A DNA stretch of 64,000 nt from positions 102,279,001 through 102,343,000 of the forward strand of contig NC_060207.1 of assembly GCF_021130785.1 (NCBI RefSeq). Reading direction: 5' to 3'. The stretch's first letter is position 1. Each line of letters starts with the position of its first letter. This document shows positions 12,301 through 24,300 of this stretch, one piece after another. This DNA is from Homalodisca vitripennis. Lineage: Eukaryota; Arthropoda; Insecta; Hemiptera; Cicadellidae. Position numbers and translations under genes: made by a program. The notes under the pieces are model-generated. The model saw only the letters and a list, made by a program, of their open reading frames with translations, had not been told where the DNA came from and ran no database searches.

Positions 12301-15300
12301 TTGTTTGAGGGTATTTTTCACATTTTTAGAGACAAGTGAGACATAGCCTGAAGAGATGTTTAGAATATGAATAACAGGGTGTCCCACAAGTAACTGCAAA
12401 ACTTCTCAGGTGGTTTCCTCTCATCAAAATATTGAAAAAAGTTCATATAAACATATGTCTGGAAACGCTTTGTTAACAAGCTATGGCTAGCGAAAGATTT
12501 CACCCGATTTTCTAGAAAAGGACGGAAATAAAGCGAAACTTGTTTTTATTGCGTAAAAATAGTTTTCAAATTTATTGGATTTTATGTAAAATGAACTGAA
12601 AAATTGAATAAAATACGTACCAGACCTCTAAGACCACCCATTTCTGAGATATCAGAGAAAATATGTAAAATTCAGTCTCAAAAACATGCTTTGTTTAGAT
12701 TTCAAGTACATTAACTTCATTTAATGGGTAGTAAACACGCAAACTTTTTAATCAAAAGTTTAAGAGAATTTAAATTTTTAAGAGAATAATATAAAATGGG
12801 CTAATAATAAACACACACAAAGTTTACAGAATTAATGTTTAATTAAATAATCACATCCAAAAAATAAGACAGTAAATGCAATATCAAACAAAACATTAAA
12901 TGCTTTTTTTTTATGAGTGAACTAAGTAGTTACAAAACATATCAGTATAAAACATTGTAGGTTGAAAATGAAGAGATGGCAACACTGCTACAACAATACC
13001 TGAATTCAAATTTTTATTGTACAGCTGTCTAACAATTCAGCTGTTGCAGTAACTCATGTATCATCTTTGGTTTGTGCTGTGTATGTGTATTATTTGTATT
13101 TTTTAATGATACGATGCCATTTACATTTTCAAATCTAGAGTATGCAAATATTGTTTTAGTCTATGGTTTTGCCAATGGAAATAGTCGTGCAGCTATCTGT
13201 GAATTTGAAAGACGATTTCCGAACAAAAGAACATCTACTCACGTAACATTTGCATCGGTTTTCAATAACTTACGAACAAATGGACTTTTCCAACCGTTGA
13301 TTCTTCGAGAGAACGTCCTGTAATACAGTCTGTTTGCGAACAAGATAATTGACATGATACAACGCAGTACAAAATTATACTTTCTCTAAATCCAACAAAA
13401 TCAGCTGGTTGGGATGAAATTTCTCCATTGTTATTTAAAAAATGTGTCAACACTTAAAACCTCTTACAGCTCTTACAAACTTATCTCTTAACGAAGGAAT
13501 TTTTTCCAAACCTATTGTAGTGCTCCGTAGTCAATCCTATTCCTAAAAAGCCTAACAAAAACAGTTTATATAACTTTAGACCAGTATCTCTTTTACTAGC
13601 CTTTTCTAAAGTATTTGAGAGATCAGTGTGCTCTAGACTGTATGATTTCTTGGTAGAAAACATTATTTTAAGTTTTTGTCAGTTTGGTTTTCGCAAAGGA
13701 AGAAGTACCTGTGATGCGAATGTTTGAGTTCTTGGAGCATGTGTCGGGTGCAGTGGACGGGTCGCGATACACCATTGGTGTTTTTTGCGATTTGTCTAAG
13801 ACGTTCGATTGTGTCAACCTTGATATTCTGGTTGGGTAGCTTAAGTGCTACGGCATTGGGGGAGTGGCCTTGAGGTGGTTTAAATCTTATCTTTTTAATC
13901 GCGAGTAGTGCGTAGTATTAAATTCTGAGACGAGAAGTGGGTTCTGGAAAGTGACTGCTGGTGTGCCACAAGGCTCGATACTTGGTCCACCTTCTTTTTA
14001 ATCTATTGTAATGATCTGCCTGATGTTATCAAATAAAAATGGTCCTATACGCTGATGATACATCAGTAGTTGCCTCAAATAAAAACAAAGATCAATTGGT
14101 TGAGACATTGGTGGAGAACTTGAATTTAATGAATGGTTTTCAAAAAATGGGTTAAAGCTTAATCCAGAAAAACACAATTTTACCATTTCCATATTAACTA
14201 CTGAAATTCTTCCCGTGGTGATTCCTCTTTTACCCCAACAGATTTCAACTTAGTACCAGCAACAAAATTTCTAGCAATAAAAATAGACTCATATCTAACG
14301 TGGGACCACCACATTAATGAGTTACTGACAAAACTTAGTGAAGCGTTCTTTGCCTTCCTCACTCTTTCACATGTTGTTGACAAACACACTCTCAAACAGG
14401 TTTATTATGCCTATTTATCTATGCTCATTTTCATCTATCATATGGAACGATCTTCTGGAGAAATTCCTCTACGTCTGAAAAAGTGTTTTTTATCCAAAAG
14501 AAAATGGTACGACTAATCAACTCGGCTCCTTTTCGTGACCCATGCAGGACGCACTTTAGAGATTTGCAAATACTTCCTCTACCTTTTCTTTTCATTCTTC
14601 AGAGTCTTCTTTACGTCAAAGCAAACCAAGAAAAGTTTTTTAATAACAATCAACATCACACTCATTTCACAAGAAACTCAATTGCTTGTATCCTATTCAC
14701 AATACAAGCTTTCTGGAAAGGTCACCGCTTTATACATGTATAAAAATTTACAATCATATGCCACGTTCAATAAAGAAAGAAAAAAATTGCTTCCAAGATT
14801 CAAAATACTATCTACTTTTTCACTGTTTCTACAGTGTAGTGAGCTCTTTGCTTCTCTGTCAAGACTTTGAGGCATTCGACTTGCTATAAGAAAAAAAATA
14901 ATTGTACAATTTGTTGTGTATTGGTGTACTAGAAGTTTAATTAGTTTAGTATACAATTTGTAATAATTGACGAGTTTTTGCCAAAGCATTGTGCTTGTAA
15001 GGCGTCTGTGACAATTGTGTAAATAATTAAATAAAAATAAATAGATGGATTGGTCGAGGTGGACCAATTAATTTGCCTCCTAGGTCCCTTGATTTAAATC
15101 CCTTGGATTACTACCTTTGGGGTAATTTAAAACAATGTTTATACACAGAACCAGTCAATTCCAAAGAAGAATTATTTAACCGAATTTTATACGCTTTTCA
15201 ACTACTTAAGAACACTGAGATGCTATCAGTATAGCTGCACATGATTTTGTTAAATGCACTAGATTGTGCATAAATTATCAAGGAAATCATTTTTAACACC

Positions 15301-18300
15301 ATTTGTAAGGTATAGAAATTGGAATAAAAGATTAGCAAAGATCAGCGATTAAAATGTTTTGTTTTTACGAAGAACGTTCATTTAATAAACAGATATTGCA
15401 TTTTCTGTCTTATTTTTCGTATGTGTTGATTTAATTAAACATTAATTTTTTTAACTTCGTGTTTGTTTATTATTCGCCTATTTTACATTAATTCTCTTGA
15501 GAATTAAATTCTCTAAGAGTTTTGGTTAAAAAGTGTTCATGTGCGTGTTAATTACCCATTTAATGAAGTTAATGTACTTCAAATCTAAACAAAGCATGTT
15601 TTTCAAGACCAAATTTTGCATATTTGGTCTAATGTCTGGGACATATTGTATTACATTTTTCTGTTCATTTTACATAAAATCCAACAAATTTAACAACTGT
15701 CTTTACGCCATAAAAACACAAGTTTCACTTTTGTTTCCGTCCTTTGCTAAAAATCTGTTGAAATCTTTCGCTAGCCGTAGCTTGTTAACAAAGCATTTTG
15801 GGACATATGTTTATATGAACTTTTTTCATTATTTTGATGAGAGGAAACCACCTGAAAAGTGTCAGGGTTACTCGTGGACACCCTGACACCAGGGACCTTA
15901 GAATGTCCATGTAAAATGTTAGTACAATCGGTCCAATAGTTTTTATGTGATTGAGTAACACATCATATTTATTTACTAGAGTTTAAACTTGTTAATAATA
16001 CTATTGGTTGTCAGAAGTTCTATAAGTTTATTGGAAAAATAGGTAATTGAGCTGAATGCATAATGATTAAAGGAATGAAAGTATTAGTCATGTATGGTTA
16101 TGAATGATTTACATTAGTCAAATATAACACTAGGAATTTGTTAGGACCACTTTTAAAGTGTATGTTTTAAATCTTTATTTTTTATTGTCTTTTCTTAAAT
16201 ACATTATATTTGTTCTCTTAACCCCCTGAGTGCCGGGGCATTGCTATTTGCGATCCTGCATTATATGCAAGAAATGCCAGATTCGCTATTTGCAACTTCT
16301 GCAGTAACGCTTATATTTTATTTAGTATTTATCTAATTTGGCTCAATGACTATACATACGCATTCCAAAGGCATCAACGTAACTTTTGATGTAGGTTTTG
16401 TTGCATTTTGGATAGATTCTGATTTTTACGGCGGTTGTAAAGAGATCAAAATTTAGTTGAGTTTAGAATTGACAGCGACACGGACGAGCCGTCACATGTT
16501 TTGGTTGTGCTGGTGTTTATTTAAAAAAATTATTGTAAATATTGAAAGTTTTAAAGTGTAAATGGGTTTGTAGTGTTAGTATCTTCATATTATTTTGTTT
16601 GTGTATGTTGTTCTAGTTTGTGTGTAAGTAGAACAATGACTTGACCATGAGTTACGATGATGATAAGCAGATAATACTTTACTAAATACATTTGTATAGT
16701 TTTTGTGTTTGTTCAGTGATATTTGTAAACAATGAGTCGTAAAACATTGCTAACAATAAAGACCTAGTATTGCAGGCATTAGATTCAAGCATTAGCAGTG
16801 TAGACAAGACACAGAGTGTCAGGTTAGGTTAGAAACTTTCTAGTTTTGTAGCGGTTCATATTTTCATATTTATTTTCCAAACTTTATTTATAAGTATAAA
16901 ATAAGTTTTTATATGTCTTTTTGTAAAGAATTAAATGGAGTATAAAATAGCATAACTGAAAATAAAAAAATAAATATTTCAATAACACTACGTTGTGTTA
17001 AATTAAAAAAAAACAAAATGTTTTTTCTCATGAAGTTTTTGTTAATGTTTTTTTTTTTATTAGTATAAAAACGTTAAATTACTAATGAATGTATTATGTT
17101 TATAAAGAAAATATATTTATCTACAAAACAAACAAAAACCTAGGACCTTATACTAATAAATAATTTTTTTATGAATTTTTAACCAAACCCTTGCTAAATC
17201 AGGCATTTTGGCTCGGCATTTCATGCATACCATGTAGCAAAACGCCACGGCACTCAAAGGGTTAAGTATGTTTTTTACAAAATATAGGTCTAAGTATTAG
17301 ATTTTTAAATAACAAGACATTAAGATTCAAGATTAAGAATGTTTTGAACAAGGCACTAGTTTTATTTCTAAACAGTGCATTAGTTTTGTATTTTTTAAGT
17401 ATGAGAAATAACAAATACTTAATTATAATAATTATAAAGATTCAGCATTATAGTCATAACAGCAGTTTTTATATATGTAAATATGTATTTAAACTGTCAT
17501 ATTTTGTTAACTAATTTCATTCAGTATAAAAATATTGCTTACTTCATTTGTATACAATTTATTAAAGAGAATAAAACTTAAAACTTTTAACTCTCTATCA
17601 AATTTTATAGTCTAATTGCTTGCTCTTTCTTCAAATTAGTAAATAGTTTCTTGTTATTGTCAAGTTTTAACAATATAGCACTGCCACATGTTACAACTTG
17701 TTAATTAGTTATATAAGACTGGAAAGTTTTGTGGCCACTTTGTTTGGATAATGAACTTTACCCCAGACCAAGACAGGCTTGGTTGTGTCACAGTGTTGTT
17801 CAGGGCATCTTGCAGCCTAGTATATGTTTATATAACAAATTTCTTCTAACATGTGGAAGGAAGTACACATACACTTTAACTGCACAAGTAATCAAGAATT
17901 TATTCAAGTAAGTCTAAAACAACCAGAATAAAATAAAATAATTTTCTCTGTATTAAATGATAATATAATTCTAAACAATGTGTTGCTAAACAGTAATCAT
18001 TCTTAAACAAAATTCATTTGTTTGTTTTTGTAATATGGCAATACATTTTTCTTGTATAATTAATAAAAGTATATATTACCCATTATCGATAACCATACAA
18101 ACAAAATTTTCTAGAAACAACAACTGGAGAAATATTAATTTTATATACCAATAAAATTGGCCTTTACTAAGGACCCCATTGGGTTAGAGTGATCAAATTG
18201 GAGAATTTATTTGAAGCCTGGCAGCCACTGGTAGACTATTAATGTTTTTGCAAAAATTTCTCCAGGTTCTTCTTTTATTTTTTCTAATTTCTTTTTTATA

Positions 18301-21300
18301 TTCATTTAGGGCATGAAGATAAGAGATCCAGTCCTCTGTCCTTTTTGCCCATTTTAATAATTTCCGAGTTTTGTTTCTAAGTGTTTCTAACCTCCCAGTT
18401 CACCAAGACACATCTTTCTTTAGCCTGTTTTTTCTGAGAGGACAGTTTTTCTCGTAGGCCTTTATGATAGCTTGTTCAGCTAGTTGAGCAGACTTTTCTT
18501 AACGAAGTTCATTTTTCTGGTAGTTTTCTATTTTGCTCCAACTCTTCGGCTAGGGACACTTGGTATTCTCTCAAGTTGGTAGATTTAGGAACTCTGTGGC
18601 TCACGTTCAGCTCACCTTCCACCTCTATGTCGAACCTAATGGGGCAGTGGTCCGAAAGTGAGGCCTCCTGTGAAACGTTCCACCTTACTATGTTTATATT
18701 TTTGAGTCCTTTAGATAAGGTTATATCCAGAACTTCTTCTCTAGTTCTCGTAATAAAAGTGGGACTAGACCCTCTATTTTCTAGAACTAAATAATTACAG
18801 AATATAAACTGCAAGAGTTCCTCATGTCTTGGGTTTATATTTGTGCTTCCCCAAAAGGTGTCATAATCATTGCAGTCACAGCCAAGAATGAGGGCTACAC
18901 CTCTCTCTGCAGTGCTGCAGAAGCCTTTCTACTTCCACTGGTGGGCAGTTTTTTGAAGGGTTGGGGAAGTAGGCTGAGGCTATAATTACCTCTTTTAGCT
19001 CCATGCTTTGAAGCTACTTTCATAGTCACCGCCACCATGTCCCTTGAGATCAAATCTATAACAGGAAAAGCTGTTGTATGTTTTGAAATTGAACACATGC
19101 TCTTGGATTTTCAATTGAACGATCATTTATATGACATTACCAACCTGAGTCGTCTGTAACCTCTGTTGACCCATGGACCCTCTTTTTCAAGTTTGCTTGC
19201 TGTGCAGTCGACTGCCAGGGTAAGCAGCACTGACTTTCCCTCGTCACTTCTACGCAGGACATTCCATTCACCAACCGATAGCTATTTATTTTGTGCCTTT
19301 AAGAACTTCATTATCTTATCAGTGAATTCATTAGTGCTAATTGGAAAATAGGCAATCGTGATGCTTGCACGAGGAATATCTCCCTCTGTTACAGTCTTTA
19401 GACTGCCCCCTTCCCAAGACTTACGGGAATCTTGCTTTCCTTTCAACCATTCTGCTGTGTTGTTATTTTCACAAGTGAAGATCAGAACTCCTTGTCTCCT
19501 GTTGATCCCGTATAAGCTTGGAGAGTTGGGACCCTCCTGTTCCTCCATGATCGCTTCCAGGATGAAGTTCTGGATATCTTCCATCTGTTTCGATGAGAGT
19601 AGAGTTTCGGGAAAATCAGAGTGTACATTCCCACCCTTATGCTCTCTGAAGCTTGTTTGTAAGAAGATTTTTGGGGAAGTCCAGATGGCTCCTTTTGTAA
19701 CCCCTGTCTCGCTTCATTCTTTGTTTTCTTTCTCTGATGAACTTCCGGAGTGGAATAACAGACCAAAGTTAATTAGTTTTGTTTTTATGGAGCAAATAAT
19801 TTTTCAGTACTTAAATGAATAATTTCCATGGTGTATATCTATGTCAAAAATTCGCTATGAAACACACTGTTATATTTTTCTGTTTGTTGTAAAAACTCAT
19901 TTAGAGAAAAATATTTATTTGTAGTAAATTACCATTTTATACTAATATCATTGATAATGTTGTAAATGCAGTTTACAAACGTGGCAATAATCATATATGT
20001 GAGTTTAGAATTCTCCAAAGCACAATATCATTGTCCCTCTCCAATATAGTTTTGTTCAGTAAATAGATTATCATCATAATAAAATTTGTATCACTTGGTT
20101 TGAAGGGACAATACATGAATCATATGCTCCATGAAAATATTTTGGTCACATCGTACTGCAGTATACTGACCGATTTAGTTAGTAACAACAAAAATAGGCT
20201 TCTGCCAACCTTGTACAAAATAACTCACAATTGATGTTAAAACAGTGTTACCACCTCACAGATTGAATTTGTAATACAATAATAAACAAAATACCTAGCA
20301 ACTTTCTGATTGCTATACTGTATTATGTTAGAGTGTTTCAATGTATATATTCTTACATACTTGTAAGTAGAAAATTGTTTAATGCTAGAGCTATTCGGAA
20401 AGTTGATTACGTTTTGCGCTGTGGCCGCTAGGGGCGTAACAACATTATCACTGAAGGTGGAGTGCGACAATGGATCATTAAGATTACAAATGGCCGAACA
20501 AATGTTCATGACGAAGAGCGAAGTGGAAGACCCAGCATAGTGACTGACGAACTTGTTGAGAAAGTTGACGCAAAGGTCCGAGAAAATCGACGGTTAACCA
20601 TAACGGAACTCTCGCTTAGTTTCCCTCAAATTTCACTAACTTTGTTATACGAAATCGTCACTGATAAGCTTGGCTTCCACAAGTTTTGTGGAAGATGGGT
20701 ACAGAAAATCCTGATCGATGTCCGATGTCCACAAAAATCAGCGCATGGCTGCAGACTTAACAATTTTGGATGCTTACGACAAAGAGGGTGGTTCACTACT
20801 CAATCGCATCGTAACTGGCGATGAAACATGGGTGAAACATGTTAACTGCGAGACCAAATTGTAGTCAATGGAGTGGGGACACACAAGTTCCCCTCACAAA
20901 CCAAGAAAATTTTTGCAAACGATGTCGGCAAAAAAGGTTATGGCGACCGTTTTTTGGGACAAGAAAGGTTTAATTCTTGTTGATTTCTTGGAACGAGGCA
21001 CTACAATCAACTCAGAGAGGTATTGCCAAACGTTAAACAACCTCAGAAGAGCGATCTAAAACAAGCGTAGGGGAAAGTTGAGCTCGAAAATTCTGTTGAT
21101 TCACGATAACGCTCAACCTCACACAGTAAATTGCACACGTGAAGTTCTCGATCATTCCAGTGGGAGTTGTTTCCTCATCCACCATACAGCCCGGATCTTG
21201 CATCAAGTGACTACCACTTGTTCCCAACAATGAAGGAGTGGCTGGCAACGCAGCGCTTTGACGACGACGCAGAGCTGCAGCAAGAAGTGACAAACTGGTT

Positions 21301-24300
21301 GAAGACACAGGCGGCAGAAATTTATGAGGACGGCATTGTCAAGCTCATCCATCAATATGATAAGTGCCTAAATTTGAATGGCGACTATGTTGAAAAGTAG
21401 TATTTAAGTGTGGCTTTCAAATGTATATACAGTAGAACCTCGATAGTTTCGACACTTTGTGGACTAACGGGGTGTCGAACTATCAAGATGTCGAACTATA
21501 GGGAGTATATAGATTTTAACACAAGGAATATTAAAAAGGCGAGTTTTATGTTAAGATGGACTGTAATTTAATTAACAATGTACAACTAAACAAATATTAA
21601 ACTGATGAAACAAAATGTATCAACTTACATTGTTTTACAGTGCTGTACTTCTTCCTCTTAAAATAGTTAATGATTAAATGAATAAATGTAAAAATAAACA
21701 AACTCAATTCATAATATAGGCTAGATAAAAAACAAAATGTATATACAAAAATAAATTAATATGGGACAACTATAACTTGTAACATGGTTACATCATGTTT
21801 TACTTTTTTACAACGCAAAATAGTTTGTGATTTTTAATTGTTTTTCACTTTGGTTTCTTCGCCGAGCCGCCTCGTCACGTAATCGTCGAAGAAACAAAAT
21901 GGTCCATTCCAGTCGTCCCTTGTTCCTGTAAATACTGGATCGCTCCCTCGAAGAATTTTACACCTTCGCTGTGTGTCAGTTTTGATTTTTGAGTGGTTTA
22001 TCTTCGTCGTCTTCTGACTCTTCTTCACTATCCTCTCTTGATTTTAATAGCATCAACTATTTCTTCCTCTGAAGTTGGTCCGCTTTCTTCATCTTGTTCA
22101 CATCCACTCGAAAACATCTGTAGGTGAAGCTTCTTCACAACCTGGGATTTTTTCCATTAAAGTGGCTAGCTCGTCATCTTTAATTTCTTCGTTGAACTCA
22201 TTTCCCTGGTGTCCAAGAGCTTCCTCCAAGAAACGCACGAGCGTTAGGGATTGAGTTCATCCCATGCCTGGGAAATCCAGCCAACAACATCCAGCATATC
22301 AAATTTTTTTTAACTTATCCACTAATTCGACTCCTTCATCTAGGCTTGAATGAGACATGAAAGGAGTTTCTTCCTATACAACTTCTTAAGCGTTACCAAA
22401 ACTCCTTGGTCCATAGGCTGGCAAAGGGAGGTTACGTTAGGGGGCAAGAACATAGCTTTAATTTCTCCGTCTTGAATGACATCTACAGCCGGGTGCGTTG
22501 TTGCGTTGTCGAGGATCAAGAGTGCTTTCATTGGAAGGTTCTGGGACTTTAGATGCTTCTTAATTTCGGGCACAAACTGTTTGTGAAACCATTCGTTAAA
22601 AATGCTCTCTGACATCCAAGCATTTGATTGGTGTCTGTAAAAAAACGGGAGGTCAAAATGGTCACCATTCATTTTAATATTTTTGAAGGCTCTAGGTTTC
22701 CTGGCCTTTCCTATCAGAGCCAATTTTAATTTATGAGTTCCTGTTGCGTTACTGCAAGCCAACACAGTAACTCTGTCCTTACTTTTTTTATATCCTGCTG
22801 CAGCTTTCTCTTGTTTGAGAGCCAAACTTTATGTTGGGAGCATTCTAAAATTCAGACCAGTTTTCATCACAGTTATAGATTTGCTCTCCACTAAGGCCTA
22901 ATTCTTCAATCAAAGCTTGAAATTTCATTTTAAAAAATCATGTGAACTATCGAGATTTGCTGACAGTTTTTTCTCCACAAATGCTCAATTGTTTAATACC
23001 ATAACTCTCTTTCCATCTGTCCAGCCATCCAGAGCTTGCTGTGAATTCAGGCTCTCCCTCTTCTTTAAAGTTTTGATAAAATTTCAAGGCCTTTTCCTGT
23101 AAAATCGGTCCTGAGATCGGTGTCCCTTTCTCCCTCTGAATCCTAAACCACTGGAAAAGAGCTTCACTTACTTGTTTCATACTCAGACCTCTTCATACTC
23201 CTCCTCTTGTCTAACGATTCTGAACACACTCTTTTCACACACCAAGACTCAATTTCATTTCTAGACTTCCTCCATCCAATCACTGTTGACCGACCAACGT
23301 TCAAATCACTCGCCACTTTCTGTACACTTTTCCACCTTTGTCAATCCTTTTTAGAGCATCTAATTTCATTTCCATCGTAACAAAGCACCTTTTACGTTTT
23401 TTTATCTGACATTTTAAAAAACACACAAATTACAAAGCAGTTCAGTAACACCAACTACGTATGTCTAACGATCGTTAAAAACAGTAACGTATCACGAAAG
23501 GAACAAAAACGCGTCTTAACTCCGCAGCGTCACGAGCGAACTGAGTTGACGACTAAGAATAGCGGGTGAGTCAGAGGGGGAGGGGGAGGAGGATGCGCTA
23601 TACAAAGGGCAGTGGCGCGCGTTCACGGCAACAATGGCGGGCCCGTCAAGGACACCACTTGTCCCTGCTGTCACGTTATGTTGGTCACGGCTTGGTGTCG
23701 AATGATACGGACTGTCGAACTATCGAGTGTCGAATTAACGAGGTTCTACTGTAATAAAATTTTTTTCCTACACTTTGTTAATTCAATTCAATTCAATTCA
23801 ATTCAATTCAAAATATAAATTTTTAATTCCAAAACGTAATCTACTTTCCGAATAGCCCTCGTATACATATATTCTTTAAATATTTACATTAAGCTGCGTC
23901 CACACTGGCCGAACAATGTCCGCTGAACATTTTTTGTGTGGCGGCGAACGTTTGCTGTTTGGTTGGTGTGGACGCCTCGACAAACGTTCTTGGAGCGATG
24001 GTGGGGGTAGCGTGCCGCCATTTTTGTTCAGCGAACTTTTGTTTAGTCCGGAGCTAGAAATCTTGCGCATCGCAACCCTTGCAGCTAGTTTCTTGTGTTT
24101 TACTGTGTGTGTAGAGAATTGTGTCATGAGTTGTCAACAGTTGTGGGACCGTGAAAAGATTCTTACTTTGATAAAGCTATATGAACAGCACAGTTTACTG
24201 TGGAATCCTCGGGAAGAGAGCTACAAAACGAAAAACAAAAGAAACTATAGTCTAAAAGTAATTGCTACAGAAATTAAAGTTCGACATCCGAGTAAAGTTG

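Larger units (their letters stand above)
12375..15885 (+). mobile_element. DUF4817-type DDE transposon with ~500-bp terminal inverted repeats, interrupted by a LINE
   Basis: The left end CAGGGTGTCCCACAAGTAAC and the right end, read in reverse as CAGGGTGTCCACGAGTAACC, are imperfect inverted repeats. The similarity extends inward to about 12890 and 15375 (for example GGAAACCACCTGA, AACAAAGC and GCTAGC blocks in both arms). Inside are the N-terminal DUF4817 helix-turn-helix region and the C-terminal DDE end of one transposase, separated by the LINE at 13348-15042. No obvious target duplication is seen; the flanks are ATAA and ACAC. Confidence 0.82.
18180..19770 (-). mobile_element. LINE fragment, minus strand: ORF1 (DUF4780-like) and endonuclease, RT absent
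   Basis: Read on the minus strand, it runs from an ORF1-like region (19770-19280) through an endonuclease (about 19100-18510) to the linker that precedes RT (about 18500-18180), and there it stops. Frames are broken in several places. The RT core and 3-prime end are missing, so this is a 3-prime deletion rather than ordinary 5-prime truncation. Confidence 0.78.
20385..23861 (+). mobile_element. mariner transposon interrupted by a Tigger
   Basis: The left terminus around 20385 contains GCTATTCGGAAAGTTGATTA, and the right terminus at 23829-23861 is its inverted partner (in reverse, GCTATTCGGAAAGTAGATTA). A TA follows at 23862-23863; the left TA is mutated to TG. Without the Tigger the element is about 1.15 kb, close to the mariner norm of 1.3 kb. 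The deficit fits a deletion of the transposase N-terminus right after the left terminus. Confidence 0.9.

Noticed and set aside
14693..15067. 124-codon ORF on the minus strand
   Set aside because: It is antisense to the degenerate LINE and its tail, whose plus-strand frames carry clear RT motifs.
15533..15886. 117-codon ORF on the plus strand
   Set aside because: It lies entirely in the right inverted repeat of the DUF4817 element and has no motif.
19358..19822. 154-codon ORF on the plus strand
   Set aside because: It is antisense to the minus-strand LINE ORF1 remnant, which shows the recognisable pattern.
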